Shown in pieces: positions 44,902 through 56,029 of a DNA stretch of 64,000 bases. The translations under genes and the position numbers were made by a program. The stretch covers positions 558,001-622,000 of the forward strand of contig PSQN01000007.1 of assembly GCA_002989075.1 (NCBI GenBank), read 5' to 3'. The stretch is from Arthonia radiata (lineage: Eukaryota; Ascomycota; Arthoniomycetes; Arthoniales; Arthoniaceae). Position 1 is the stretch's first letter, and every line of letters begins with the position of its first letter. Under the pieces are notes generated by a model that made no database searches, had not been told where the DNA came from, and saw only the letters and a program-made list of their open reading frames with translations.

Positions 44902-46997
44902 ATGGCGCGCAACGTAGGTCCAACTGTAGTGTTTTCCTTGTCTCTTGTCTCCCTTCTACTCGCGCTCTACTTAGCACCACGTCAAAACTTCGTAAATATA
45001 TCATGGCTTCGAAGGCAGTCTGAGAATCCGACAGTCTACAACTTTCACCGCAATATCACGTACATTGGAACACATCAAGACGGTGTTGAACATTTTCAGA
45101 ACATTTTCTATGCCGAAGAGACCTCAGGCAAGAACCGGTTCGCCCCTCCCGTCAAACTCAACCCTTCTCGAGGAGCTATCATAGATGCGACTAAGACCGG
45201 AGCATGGTGTCCGCAGGGCACGGGCGATATCTTGCCTTTCACAAGCAGTGTCACCAATATTAGCGAGAATTGCTTGAGCCTGCGAATAGCCAGGCCTCGA
45301 GGCGTTGCTGCGGGCGCGAAGCTACCTGTAGCCGTATGGTTGCATGGAGGAGGTCATGCATTGGGCTCGGGGCAAGACGTCCTGTATGAACCTGATGGGC
45401 TAGTCAAACAAGCGGCCACGGACGATAGGCCTCTTGTTTGGGTTGCTATTAGTTATCGACTTGGGCGTGAGTAGAGCAAGCCTCGCTCGACTATCTCAAT
45501 CACATAACGTACTGATCGATTCCAGTATTCGGTTTCGCCGCCAGCAAGGCTCTGACTGAAGTCAAGCATACTAATGTCGGTTTGCGAGACCAAAGAGCTG
45601 CACTCGAGTGTAGGCACAATTATGAGGTAATCATACACAGCGACCCGGGCTGACTATGACAAAGGGGTCCGTGACAACATTGCAGCATTTGGTGGAGACC
45701 CAAAGAATGGTACGTCGTTCACCCGGAACCACGGTTAGTGAAGGCTTTGCTGAGCACTACTTTGCGCAGTGACCGCCATAGGACAAAGCGTCGGCGCCAG
45801 CGACATCGGTCTGCACCTGACGTCGTTTGATGGCAAACTTGGCGTTCCATTCCAGAAAGCAGTGTAAGTCTTGCGTAGAGTATGTGCATACTCGGTTGGC
45901 GATTGCTCACAACTGTCACTAGCATGTTGTCTGGCGCACCAGGCCTAAACTTCAACACCCAATCCGACTTCGTTGCCAACAATACCGCAGACATCGCTAA
46001 ACAGGTCGGCTGCATTCACGACGGCGATGCTCAGTCCTCTGCAACACTCACCTGTCTTAAAGAAGCGCCAGCCGACATCCTCACCAACCTGTCCGTCACA
46101 GCCGCCCGCGCCGCTCATCCACCCTTCGGCGAAGCTTTCTTCCACCCCACTTACGACAGCGACCTCATAACTGACAGGCCTTCGAAGCTGATGAGAGCAG
46201 GCAAGTTTGCTGCGACTATTCCTGTGCTGGCGTCATGGGTTTCAAACGACGGCGCATGGTACGCTGCTCCCACTACAGCTACGGACGAAGAAGTCGTAGC
46301 AAGCTTTGGGCTCTACATGTTCGGCTTGTCAGACGCTACTCAGTCGCGGTTGCTCGAGCTCTACCCGCTCAAGGACTTCGAACACATGGTTCGGCCTAAA
46401 ATCGATGGCCCGATCTCCGCACAATACTATCGCGCGGCGCAGATGAACAGAGACCTCTGGTTCGTGTGCCCAATTCTAGATTTCGCATGGCAATACGCCA
46501 AGCACAGCGGCTCAGACGCCTCTGAGGTATGGTTGCGCGAGCACAATGCCACGCGTTTCACTCCAGTGTTCGAGAAGATGGGCGTGCCGATGTGGCGGGT
46601 CGCCCACCTGAGCGACATACCTTACGTGCTGAACAGTCAACGCTTGGGTGGCGGCGCGGACAACTCAGCAGAGCAACTGGAGTTGAGCAAGCACGTGAGC
46701 AGGGAGATCGCGGATTTCGTGAACACTGGAGACACATGGGTCCATACTAGGGACTGGGAAGAGCGTCCGGCGGCGTTCAACCTCACGGCTGACGAGTCAC
46801 TAGAGAAAGACTTCCCTGGGCATATGTTTATGGACGTCTTTGGAGGCGATGATGGAACAGGTCCAGCTAAGATCACCAGCCATAGTAGTTTGGGTCATGA
46901 CGTGTCTGATGTCCAAAAGGCCGTCGATTGGGAGAAGTTGTGGCAGCGGTGTGAGTTTACCAATAGTGAGAAGGTGAGGGAGGAGATGAGTGTGTGA
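44902..46997 (+). CDS. Type-B carboxylesterase (alpha/beta hydrolase)
   Basis: Five exons (44902-45466, 45526-45609, 45665-45709, 45770-45863, 45923-46997) join in phase to 620 aa. An N-terminal hydrophobic stretch (VVFSLSLVSLLLALYLA) is a signal peptide or membrane anchor. Oxyanion-hole HGGGHALGSG, ENCLSLRI and the nucleophile elbow GQSVGAS (Ser near residue 237) are present; the usual family elbow is GESAG, so Gln and Val are mild departures. Likely secreted or secretory-pathway esterase/lipase of unknown substrate. Introns are 55-60 bp; the 45-bp third exon is easy to miss. Confidence 0.85.
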
Positions 46998-47478
46998 GGG
47001 AGCCACTTTTAGAGCTCTGAATACACATATCGTGGATTTTGTTCGGAAGTGCTAGCGAGAATCACGTTTCTTGTTCGCGTCTCGCTTCCCCGTCACCTTG
47101 GATCCCCACCTTTTTCTACTCTTCCATCTCATGTGTACGATCATGATTCTTCTATTTTCCCATCGATAAAAGCGTTTGTGATCTTCAAACAACCTTCGCC
47201 GCCTAACATCTGCCTGTCAGAGCACCTCCAGCATCATGCGTGTATAGAGTACAAAGCCTCCTCTCCTACCACGCCAGCCCTCCGACTCCACAGTATCGCG
47301 GCAACCCAATCTGCGACAGCGCCCACCAGCTGGCGCATTCTTCGCAAGACTTCTCAGGCCTTTCCCCCGCTGTCAAAAGGTTGTCGACAACCACGTCACA
47401 TCAAGCCCCGCGCACAGACCCGTCCCTCACGGTCTTCACCACCCGTCATCCACTGCCGCTCCCACCTTACACATCACA
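46998..47478. other. Intergenic, upstream of ALG13
   Basis: Pyrimidine-rich stretches before the ALG13 start, typical of fungal promoters. No gene supported. Confidence 0.45.
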
Positions 47479-48276
47479 ATGTCCTCCTCCACCGCACCCA
47501 TCAAGCCCACCACCTCCCCTCCCACCACCACACCCACCAAACTCGCCCTCCTAACCGTCGGCGCCACCGCGCCCTTCCCCTCCCTCCTGCGCGCAACCCT
47601 CCACCCCACATTTCTCACCGCGCTCGCCGCTCACAACTACACAGACCTCCTCCTCCAATACGGCGAGGGCGGCTCAAAGATCCTGGAAACCGCAATCCCC
47701 GCAGACGACCACGGCAAGCGCGTGCGCAACGGCGTTAGGATCGCCGGGTTTGACTTTCGGCGCGATGGGTTGGGGGAGGAGTTTCTCGCCGCGAAGGGCA
47801 CAGCATCCACGAAAGGTTTCAAGGCTGTAAGAGATGCGAAAGCAGCAAAAGATGGAAAAGGACTGGGCGCGAGTAAACACGCGAGCTCGATACAAGAGAG
47901 AGTTGAAGGCGTGATAATATCGCACGCGGGTTCCGGGTCCATCCTCGAGGGTCTGCGCATCTCCGTGCCGATGATCGTGGTGCCGAATGAGAGTTTACTG
48001 GACAATCATCAGGAGGAGTTGGCGGAGGAGTTGGCACAGCAGGGGTATGTGGTTGATTGCCGGTTAGGTGGGGAGGGGAAGGCGGGGGTGGAGGAGGCGG
48101 CGAAGCGGTTGGGGAAGGCGTTGGAGGAGGTGGAAGCGGGAAGGGAGAGGAGGAAGAGGTGGCCGGGGGTGAATAGTGGAGAGGAGGGTGTGAGAGGAGA
48201 TGCAGGGGAGGGGAGAGGGGGCATTGGGGATGTGTTGGATGAGGAGGTGATGAGGGGGCGGTTGGATGGTGTTTGA
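47479..48276 (+). CDS. ALG13: UDP-GlcNAc transferase catalytic subunit ALG13
   Basis: Single exon, 265 aa. The N-terminal Rossmann part shows [14 protein letters not shown] and [11 protein letters not shown]; the donor-binding C-terminal part shows [16 protein letters not shown], then [18 protein letters not shown] and GYVV. With ALG14 at the ER membrane, ALG13 adds the second GlcNAc to dolichol-linked oligosaccharide for N-glycosylation. The end is extended by a Gly/Glu/Arg-rich stretch compared with yeast ALG13 (about 200 aa). Composition shifts strongly from C-rich to G-rich. Confidence 0.92.
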   Translation: MSSSTAPIKPTTSPPTTTPTKLALLTVGATAPFPSLLRATLHPTFLTALAAHNYTDLLLQYGEGGSKILETAIPADDHGKRVRNGVRIAGFDFRRDGLGEEFLAAKGTASTKGFKAVRDAKAAKDGKGLGASKHASSIQERVEGVIISHAGSGSILEGLRISVPMIVVPNESLLDNHQEELAEELAQQGYVVDCRLGGEGKAGVEEAAKRLGKALEEVEAGRERRKRWPGVNSGEEGVRGDAGEGRGGIGDVLDEEVMRGRLDGV

Positions 48277-48613
48277 GTTGCCGTGCTTGAGCGTGGCGTC
48301 TGAATAAGGGCGGTAAGCAAGGTTGAAAGAATTTATGGGGTGTGCAGATGTGCAGAGCCCGCGCATTCAAGGGAAAAGCAGTGTTGGTGCGCAGCCGCTG
48401 GTTCTTGAGCGGAGCTAGCCAGGCCTTGACCAAGCTTTCATGGCCTGTCTGCAGTCTATCTACAACTGGCCAGCGGCTGGTACACTTCTCAGATGGCTAC
48501 GATGGCACCGGTCTGATCGATGCCGGAGTGCGAGCTAAGGATTGATGTAGCGCTCGAAAAATGGCCGTCGCTGCTCATAACCACCGACCAGCGGTGCACC
48601 ATCGACGCCCGCC
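48277..48613. other. Convergent intergenic region
   Basis: Between convergent ALG13 and GFA-like genes; nothing recognised. Confidence 0.45.
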
Positions 48614-49209
48614 TCAAGATGCCGGCTCGCTCTTCATACGATCGAAAAACTCCTCCACCTCCTTGCCACCCATCACAGTCTCATATCGTTTTGTTCCATC
48701 CACATGGTTCGCCCACTTCTGTTTCCGGCTGACGAAACACTCAACCTCCGGCGTGGGCAGTCCACCTTTCGTATCAGAGAAGATGCCGAGTTTCAATATG
48801 ACCATGTTCATCTTGTCGGCCCGCTCAACTTCGGACTTGATGGGGTTGCCCTTGAAGCTGATATCAGCGTTTCTGCACAGTATGACTTGGCTGTGCACCA
48901 CGTACGCATGTCTTGCAGAAGTAACGCCGCACTGGATTTCCAGACAAGGATCCCTTGTCTTCGTAGAGTGCGAGGTTCTCAGCGCCTGTCAGCGTGACGG
49001 CGTTTTTGGAGATGATGAGATTGGTGGCGGAGTCTGCCAAAAGTTAGATCACGTCGAGATGCCTGGTGATGCGGAAGGATGTGAAGCGTACTTGATCCAG
49101 ACGTCTTCTGGCAGTTGTAGCAATAGCATATATGCCCTCGAGGCTTCGTGTAGAGCTCCGGGTCTTCGACTTGGACTTTAATGGCGCCGCAGTTGCATTT
49201 GCCGTCCAT
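48614..49209 (-). CDS. GFA-domain (CENP-V-like) zinc protein
   Basis: Exons 49209-49092, 49033-48906 and 48850-48614 give 160 aa in phase. The zinc-binding Cys clusters of the GFA/CENP-V fold are in order: KCNCGAI, CYCYNCQ and, across the second intron, FCKTCGNPI. This fold is found in glutathione-dependent formaldehyde-activating enzyme and many uncharacterised relatives; the substrate is unknown. The intron that separates FCKTC from GNPI hides the motif in the unspliced frames. Length matches the family. Confidence 0.85.
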
Positions 49210-50034
49210 CGCGTCTTCTTCGCTTCTTTGAAGTGTGTTGGCTGGTCTGTACCTTTGAAGTGCGGAAGATCTGGGAGTACTATACTACTATTTCACAGTG
49301 CTTACAGGTACTTTAAATAAAATGATCACTCGGACTCAGGATCAGAAGGTGCGGTGAGGGTATGACATCTGTGCGCCCCCGCAAGCGTCAGAGCTTGTGT
49401 GTGCCGACACTGTTGGAACCCCACATTGGGGATCTGTGCTATGCGGCTGAGATGCTTACAACTGCGAAGCAGACACTGGCTCTGTTGGCTCGAGGTTGCT
49501 CTCCTCAAGACGATGGACATGCTCAGGTGCATTCCCGGCGTGCAGTACCTTTCGACATGGGTAGCTGGCTAGAGGGACGCAGCAAAGCCCATGTATCAGA
49601 CGAGCAAGGTTGAGGCGTTGATCACTATTGACCGCGCTCGCCGTCCGGAGTCTGGGCCGCTAGCATCGAAGGAAGAGCAGCCGTACGTGAATATTGGACC
49701 TTTTTTATTGGACGGAATCGGCGTCCTACGTCGAGACGTACAGTGCTGCGGGCGACGTTTGCGTCTTACTGGATAGCATCGATAAGGCAGAAACCTAAGC
49801 TACTTTGCGAGTTCCGCGGAGTTGGTATGGCTACGCTGTTGACCATTACAGAAGTGCCGAGCTCGAAACGTCTCAGTTGATTTTCTTGCGTGATTAAAGT
49901 ATGAAAGGATGGAAAAAGGACATGTAGAGGAAGCGATGGGATGAGTACCTGGATTGCCACGACTTGTGACAGTCATATCTTTCGTCATGCTTCGATATAT
50001 CCAAATCTAAGAATACTTCGTCATGTACTCACAT
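49210..50034. other. Intergenic, no supported gene
   Basis: Short frames only on both strands, none with coding character. Confidence 0.4.
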
Positions 50035-51009
50035 TTAGCATCCTACGTTCGCCGTCATCTTTGCTACTTTCTTCTCAAGGTCTTGAGGTCGACATCGCGC
50101 ATCCACAGTGACAATATCAATCGTGCCCGTCTTCGAAAGCCTCACAAACCCGACAGCGTCCAGCGCCTTAGCCTCCTCCGCAAGCAACCGCAAACAACGC
50201 TCGATCTCTTCAGCACCCATCGGACTCCTCGCGGAGTGTTGCACGCGCTGGGTCAGCGCCTTGAGCGAGTACGACCCTCGCGCCAGTGTCTTTTTTGCCG
50301 GTGGCATTGCTATTACGCGCACCACATCTGGTAGTCTTTGAAGTGCGTTCCTCCGAGCTGTCTCCTCAGCTGACAGCGGCGGAGGTGCGTTCGCCTTCTC
50401 AGCTACTTTTGCTCGTAATCGATCATAGAGTGAAATGCTGCGAGACTGGAGTGCTTTGGCTTTGCGGTTTGAAGGAGAGTCGGGAATATTAGGCGCCTCA
50501 ATTGCCGCGTGTGTCTTTTGCGCATTTGCGACGAGATCCTTGATGTCGAGTAATCGTTGTCGACCTTTCGTTGGCGTGGTCTGAAGCGCGTGCGGGGAGG
50601 TGGGCTTGGTAGGTGTCGAGTCTGGTGTTGGAAAATTTTGCGGGTTCGAGCGCGGTTTTTTGGGTGTCACGCATTCTGGGACGTCTGTTGTCCCTTCGTC
50701 ATCCGCCTTGGCTTTCTTGAATGGTTTGGCGCGACGTTGGTCAGCTTCGTCAAGCGCATCTTCGCTGCCCTCACGCTTCCGTTTAGAGGAGTGTTCTTGC
50801 TGACAAGGTGCTGTATTGTTCCTTTGTGTCTTACTGGCGATTTCCAACCTCGATACAGACTCTTTGCTAGTGACAGGTAATTGTGCTTTGGATATGCGGC
50901 CAAAGCTATTAATCAATGGTTGAGTCGTCCGAGATGGATGAGATGAACGTTTGGTAGTTGAAGATGGGTTTCGTGTGGGCATAATTGCAACGTGAGTAAA
51001 TCGTACCAT
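50035..51009 (-). CDS. Cdt1 C-terminal-like protein (replication licensing)
   Basis: Single exon, 324 aa (start could be the second Met, residue 10). The N-terminal half is disordered, rich in Ser/Thr/Pro and Lys with KRKREGSED. The C-terminal 130 residues resemble the Cdt1 C-terminal winged helix: SLYDRLRAK lead-in, ALQRLPDVVRVIAM, LKALTQRV, and EEIERCLRLLAEEA. Cdt1 loads MCM helicase at origins in G1. Fungal Cdt1 proteins are poorly conserved and usually longer, so this could be a domain-sharing relative. Several S/TP sites would suit CDK control. Confidence 0.65.
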   Translation of the reverse strand: MVRFTHVAIMPTRNPSSTTKRSSHPSRTTQPLINSFGRISKAQLPVTSKESVSRLEIASKTQRNNTAPCQQEHSSKRKREGSEDALDEADQRRAKPFKKAKADDEGTTDVPECVTPKKPRSNPQNFPTPDSTPTKPTSPHALQTTPTKGRQRLLDIKDLVANAQKTHAAIEAPNIPDSPSNRKAKALQSRSISLYDRLRAKVAEKANAPPPLSAEETARRNALQRLPDVVRVIAMPPAKKTLARGSYSLKALTQRVQHSARSPMGAEEIERCLRLLAEEAKALDAVGFVRLSKTGTIDIVTVDARCRPQDLEKKVAKMTANVGC

Positions 51010-51511
51010 GTGATGATTGTCTAGAAGGATGATACATGTAACATCTAAGCTAGACGATGCAATTGGGTAAGGGAAACAAAGTCATGAGTCTGGATAATCG
51101 AGAGTGAACTCGAGTTCATCGCGTTTCGAGACGCGACGCGTGACTAGCGCGTCAACATGTTTCCTTTTCGAGACAGGTAATTGAGATGGCAGGGTCCACA
51201 TCAATCAAGCGAATTACAGCAATCTGACTGAAGGATGATCCTGCCATTGTCGCCATGAAGGTGTAATTATGGACGATCTGTCTTCATCAGGTCGATTTGT
51301 GTGGTAGAGGGAACTGCTGGGCAGACGAAGATTCAACACCAAATGTAGCTCATTACCACGAGTAGAAACATAGCCATGTACCGAGACCGAAGTACGACAA
51401 GCTGAGAGACTCTTCATGGCCATTACGTAGAGTATCAACGCATGTCACTGCGATACACCAGCCCCTCAGTCATCTCAGATTTCACGCACGCGGAGACCTC
51501 CAGACACCTTC
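51010..51511. other. Intergenic, upstream of Cdt1-like gene
   Basis: No gene supported. MluI-box-like ACGCGT is present near 51138 (MBF sites are known at replication genes); a single match of six bases is weak evidence. Confidence 0.35.
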
Positions 51512-52134
51512 CTACTTCTTGCCGCTGCCGAACCAGCCGCCGAGAGTCGACTGAGTCTTGTCTGTGCCTTCTGAAACAGCGTCCGATACCTTGCCGATAC
51601 CCTTTTGTACGTTCTTGTCAAAGGAGGCGACCGCAGAGTTGGCCTCCTTCGCAGTGTCGTTCTTGCCTTGCGACAATCGCTTCTCGGCGTCCTGAGCGTA
51701 GTCCTGAATCTCACCGCTGACCCTCCGACCTTGAGATTTGGCGTCGGCAATCTAGGGACGAGCGCATTAGCCAAACGAGAACCATACTGGGCAGCGATGA
51801 ACAACAACTTACCCCCTTGTCGACCTTGGCACCCATGTCCTTCGCGGTCAGGTCGGCTTGCCTGGAGACCTCTTTCTCATCGCCTTTGAGCTTGGCCGAA
51901 AGCTTTGACGCATCGTCTGATGTTCGTGTTAGTAGACGAGATGATATTCCTTAGAATACGTTCGCATACGCTCAAACTTCTTCTCTGCGGCTTTGGGGTC
52001 GCCACCAGCTTTGTAGAAGTAGTACCCAGTACCTATTGAAAATGTCAGTGACCGATCCGACAGCATTGCAGTGCTCTTCATAACTGACCGGCTGCGGCGG
52101 CACCCAAACCGATGGTAATCAAGCGGCGTGACAT
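51512..52134 (-). CDS. Small membrane protein, calcofluor-hypersensitive-like
   Basis: Exons 52134-52089, 52032-51970, 51916-51813 and 51751-51512 give 150 aa in phase. The start MSRRLITIGLGAAAAG followed by YYFYKAGGDPKAAEKK is the pattern I recall for fungal proteins annotated as calcofluor white hypersensitive. A short N-terminal hydrophobic helix precedes a long Lys/Asp/Ala-rich amphipathic region, and the end is GGWFGSGKK. Possibly mitochondrial or membrane-bound; molecular role unknown. Introns are 53-61 bp. Confidence 0.68.
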
Positions 52135-52525
52135 AATGGTTGAAGTCTGTTTAGTCGGCGACTTGACAACTCAGTAGAAATTTGAGAAACGTTTGTAATC
52201 GGTGTGAAGTGTGTACAGGAATTGAAGGAAGAAATCGAAGTCCGACAAGTCAGAAGCAGCGAGGCAGGACTCACATGCCTTGACCGGACTGCTGGGCTGG
52301 GCTGAGCTCGGACGGTAGTGACGTCGTTAGCGCTGCAGGGAGGAGCACATTGGGGACGGCAGCTAATCCAGAAGAAGCGGGAGGCCAAGACAAGTGTGGC
52401 CCCGTGGCCCAAGTGGTAAACGCACCACTTGACAACCTGGCCTGTGGTTCTTCCTATACATTCATTTGGCCCAAGCGAGACATGCTCGTGGAACTACCAT
52501 CCATGTCGTTAAGAAGGCTTACTCA
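52135..52525. other. Divergent promoter region
   Basis: Shared upstream region of two divergent genes. A tRNA-like A-box near 52400 was examined and rejected. Confidence 0.4.
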
Positions 52526-53926
52526 ATGCAGGCGCCCATTGACTTGACCGCTGCTCCTGAAGCTGAGCCTGGCACCGACTCACCTAGCAAACCCTCTCAG
52601 TCTCTCGATACTGTCATAGATGTCCTTTACGAAAATCAACGCGGCGCATGGTTATGCGGCCTGCCGCTGTTCTCCTCAGCATCGCTCCTAAACTTTGATC
52701 CTGCGCCATGGTGCAACGCACATGGTAGAACCTCCCCCGTCAACGTCACAAATGCGCAAACACCTGATCCGAGCTGGCAATGGGCATGGTCAACGTGGTA
52801 CGTGGACATGTCGCAAGACGTCGATGAAGAAGGATGGCAGTACAGCCTTGGTTTCCGCAAAGGCCTAGCATGGCACGGCACACATCCCTGGTTTCACTCG
52901 TTTGTAAGAAGGAGAAGATGGGTGCGCATGCGACGGAAAGGCGGCAAAAGACATGCGAACGAGCCTCCTAGCGAGGGGCAAAGAGCAGCCGAGAAAGCGC
53001 GAGAGGGTCACTTGTTGAATGCGGACTACTTCACGATACATCCAGTCAAGACCTCAGATCGAGCGAGCACATATGCCCCGAGCCTAGCGAAGATTACTAC
53101 GGGCAATCGAATGAACCTCAGGGTGGTGGACAACATTGCAGACGAGCCGCCAGAGGAGATCGAAAACATACAAACGCTGCTCCGAATGCTACGAGCAGCC
53201 ACCGTAGACCGCGAGAAGATCCAGATGGTGCTGCAGTTCATGGAGCAAGGTGGGCAAGATGTCTACTATCTCTCCGATCAAATGCAGCACATTCTCTCCC
53301 TATTCGTGTTCCAGTACGCGCGGAGAGAGCTGCTGTCGCGGATGCTGCAGAAGATAAGCGAGGCTGCAGATCAGCGACTGGACCACGAGAAGAAGCACAC
53401 CGAGGAGTTCGCGCAGGAGAAGGAGAGGATTGACAACCTCTTGCATGCGGTCAGAGCTGCCGAAGATCAGGTGAAGACGTTGGAGTACTGGAGCGATATC
53501 CGGGACATGGCGCAAGGTGGAGAGACACTGCATGGCGTTGATCCTAAGGATGGATGGGAAGGCTGGACGGGCCTAGACCACAGCGGCGCTGTACAAGCGA
53601 CTTCACCTAAGCTTAACCGGAAAGCGCTCATTGATGATGAGGAGGTGGTGAAGAAGGAGGACGGTGCGTTGCCAAAGGAGAACGATGCGTCACCGAAGGA
53701 TAGCGATGCGTTGCCGAAGGATAGCAATGCGATGCCAAAGGAGGACGATGCGTCGCCGAATGATAGCAATGCGATGCCAAAGGAGGACGATGCGTTGTCG
53801 AAGGATAGCAATGCGATGCGAAAGGATAACGATGCCTTGTCAAAGGAGAGCGATGCTTTGCCAAGGGAAGAGACGATAGTGAAGACGCCGGGGTCACCTC
53901 CTAATAGTACGACTTTGCTTCATTAG
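52526..53926 (+). CDS. Dysferlin-domain (DysF) protein, Mug65/Spo73-like
   Basis: Single exon from the ATG of MQAPIDLT, 466 aa. Residues 30-140 match the DysF/peroxin type: VLYENQRGAWLCGLPLFS, paired Trp in WQWAWSTWYVDM, GWQYSLGF, and WHGTHPWFHSFVRRRRWVR. Residues 240-330 are helical with possible coiled coil. The last 90 residues contain ten 7-residue repeats of the form DALPKDS. DysF proteins in fungi act at peroxisomal, ER or prospore membranes; exact role here is unknown. Upstream frame is open but has no better ATG. Confidence 0.75.
   Translation: MQAPIDLTAAPEAEPGTDSPSKPSQSLDTVIDVLYENQRGAWLCGLPLFSSASLLNFDPAPWCNAHGRTSPVNVTNAQTPDPSWQWAWSTWYVDMSQDVDEEGWQYSLGFRKGLAWHGTHPWFHSFVRRRRWVRMRRKGGKRHANEPPSEGQRAAEKAREGHLLNADYFTIHPVKTSDRASTYAPSLAKITTGNRMNLRVVDNIADEPPEEIENIQTLLRMLRAATVDREKIQMVLQFMEQGGQDVYYLSDQMQHILSLFVFQYARRELLSRMLQKISEAADQRLDHEKKHTEEFAQEKERIDNLLHAVRAAEDQVKTLEYWSDIRDMAQGGETLHGVDPKDGWEGWTGLDHSGAVQATSPKLNRKALIDDEEVVKKEDGALPKENDASPKDSDALPKDSNAMPKEDDASPNDSNAMPKEDDALSKDSNAMRKDNDALSKESDALPREETIVKTPGSPPNSTTLLH
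53662..53871 (+). repeat. Ten 21-bp in-frame repeats in the DysF gene
   Basis: Ten consecutive units encode variants of DALPKDS / NAMPKED. The period is 21 bp and always in frame, with substitutions mainly at unit positions 1, 3, 4 and 6-7. Such arrays expand and shrink by slippage and may vary between strains. Confidence 0.8.
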
Positions 53927-54384
53927 ATACCTATATTTATTCCTATATGCATACTTCATACACTGCTTATCTTCAATTCTCTTCCCAACTCATCTGTTGT
54001 CAAGACCTGAACTTCCTCGTGACCGCACATTCACTTGGCCTGCAACGTGGTCGTAAGAGTAAGCGCCCGCGACGGCCGGTGGAGGAAGGTGCAGCCAATT
54101 GGAAGCTGACCACACCCACCACGGCGCTTCGGGCCTGCGTCCTTCCAAGAGTCCAAGAGCTTCGACTGTGCCTTCTAATTACTGCTCCCCTTTACCTTCG
54201 TCTCTTCGTCTCATCTCGTAGCCTGTCGCCTATTCCCTTCATTTTCCCTGCTCGGTCTGCCATTCCTACCCGACACTCTCAAGGGCGCACGAGCTACTAA
54301 GAGCATAAGACCTCAGCGCAGCCTATACATATCCACATAGACCAAGAAGAGCATCAGGGCCGCGAGCCAATCCACGCAAGCAAG
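53927..54384. other. Intergenic, upstream of AIM24
   Basis: Pyrimidine-rich promoter-like DNA (about 54170-54260); no gene supported. Confidence 0.45.
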
Positions 54385-55644
54385 ATGTCACACCCAGGCC
54401 ACACGCCCCCTCCGCCAGGCCAAGGCTACTCCTACCCTCGTAGGTCCCCTCCCCCACCGCCACATCATCCACCCATTAATCCAACCGTAGCACCACCACA
54501 AAACCACCATTATCCACCTCCACCTTCCCAACAGCCACAACAACCCTACGCCTACCCACCTCCTCCCTCCACTGGCCCACCACCCGGCCAACACCACGCC
54601 TACCCACCTCCCCCCAGCGCCCAGCAACAACCCCTGCAGACCTACCAATCCGAAGCCCCCACAGCCGCGCAGCAACACGCAGACTACTCCCAGCCTCCCG
54701 GCCCCGCTGGCAGCACGGGGGCTCACCACACCCAAGCCGGCTCCCTGTCCTCGCACCCCACCGCCGCGCCTGCATACGGCCAGCCCGCCCCACACACAGG
54801 AAGCCATCTCAGCGCCGCCCAAGAGAAAGCCCAGCTCCAGCACCACATGGCCAATATGTCGCTCTCGTCCGACGGCGCGCTCGACGACACGGCGCCAGGC
54901 GCTCTCGCAGGCGGCGCACCAGGGCAGAGCCACTTCCTCGGTCAGGGCACGACCGTCGACGACATCGGCACGTTCAACGGGGGCTCCTACCGGATCAGCC
55001 ACCGCGACACCAACACGCTGCTCACGATCCAGCTGGCGATGGGCTGTCCGATTACAGCCAAACCCGGTGCCATGATCGCGATGACGCCCACGGTCACGTT
55101 GAAGGGCAACGTGAAGTTCAGCATGAAGAAGTTCATTGCCGGGGGCGAGATGAGCCATAGCACGTACACCGGGCCGGGGGAGTTACTGCTGGCGCCGGCG
55201 GCACTGGGGGATGTGACGATGCTGCGGCTGAGCGGGGAGGAGCGGAGTCCGTGGATGGTGGGGAAAGATGCGTTTTTGGCGGCCACGCAGGGGATTCAGA
55301 AAGATTATAAGAGCCAGGGGTTGGGGAAGGGGATGTTCAGTGGGGAGGGGTTGTTCGTGTACCGGATGACGGGTTCGGGTATTGTCTGGATCACGAGTCT
55401 GGGCGCGATTATCCGGAAGGATCTGGGCGAGGGGGAGAAGTACATTATTGACAATGGGCATTTGGTGGCGTGGAATTGTGGGTATAACTTGGAGCGGGCG
55501 GCGAGCGGGGGGATTATCAGTAATTTGAGTGGGGGTGAGGGGTTGGTGTGTAAGTTTACGGGGCCTGGGACTGTGTTTATGCAGACGAGGAATCCGGTGG
55601 CTTTTGCGGCGTGGTTGGGGGCTCACTCAGCTTCCCAGCCCTAG
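54385..55644 (+). CDS. AIM24: AIM24-family protein
   Basis: Single exon, 419 aa. The first 150 residues are low-complexity Pro/Gln/Tyr/His (repeated AYPPPPS). The rest is the AIM24 beta-fold: [58 protein letters not shown] and [10 protein letters not shown]. Yeast Aim24 is a mitochondrial inner-membrane protein needed for normal cristae; this homologue has no clear presequence and its long Pro-rich extension suggests a cytosolic or different localisation. Third codon positions shift from C to G along the gene. Confidence 0.82.
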   Translation: MSHPGHTPPPPGQGYSYPRRSPPPPPHHPPINPTVAPPQNHHYPPPPSQQPQQPYAYPPPPSTGPPPGQHHAYPPPPSAQQQPLQTYQSEAPTAAQQHADYSQPPGPAGSTGAHHTQAGSLSSHPTAAPAYGQPAPHTGSHLSAAQEKAQLQHHMANMSLSSDGALDDTAPGALAGGAPGQSHFLGQGTTVDDIGTFNGGSYRISHRDTNTLLTIQLAMGCPITAKPGAMIAMTPTVTLKGNVKFSMKKFIAGGEMSHSTYTGPGELLLAPAALGDVTMLRLSGEERSPWMVGKDAFLAATQGIQKDYKSQGLGKGMFSGEGLFVYRMTGSGIVWITSLGAIIRKDLGEGEKYIIDNGHLVAWNCGYNLERAASGGIISNLSGGEGLVCKFTGPGTVFMQTRNPVAFAAWLGAHSASQP

Positions 55645-56029
55645 CAGGGTTCGAGCAAGACTTGCTTCACGTGAGGTGGGTGGAGGGTGTGTGTGAGATT
55701 GGAGTAGAGATTGGAGACGAACTGGAAGGACGTGGTTTGGTATGATGGGACGTGAGATGGACTACTACGACGAGAATGATATACCTAGAAATTATTGTCC
55801 TCTCTGACGTCTCTGTATTGTTGGAGTGTGGACTTGGGTAGTGAGTACAAACAGCGACTCCGCCGGACCACTGACCATCATGACGCGCTCACTCCTACCA
55901 ACGCCAGCACATGACACCTCCAGTCATCCATATCACACCCAGTCTCATCCACGCCTCGGACCACTCACAGCCCCTTTGACTCCACCCCTACCCCTTCACA
56001 CCGAACGACCCACTCTCGGACCACCACCC
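55645..56029. other. Convergent intergenic region
   Basis: No gene supported between the two convergent 3' ends. Confidence 0.45.

Noticed and set aside
52393-52470. tRNA-like segment with an A-box and a TTGACAA loop
   Set aside because: The anticodon and T stems do not pair, and the B-box is imperfect; no cloverleaf forms by eye.
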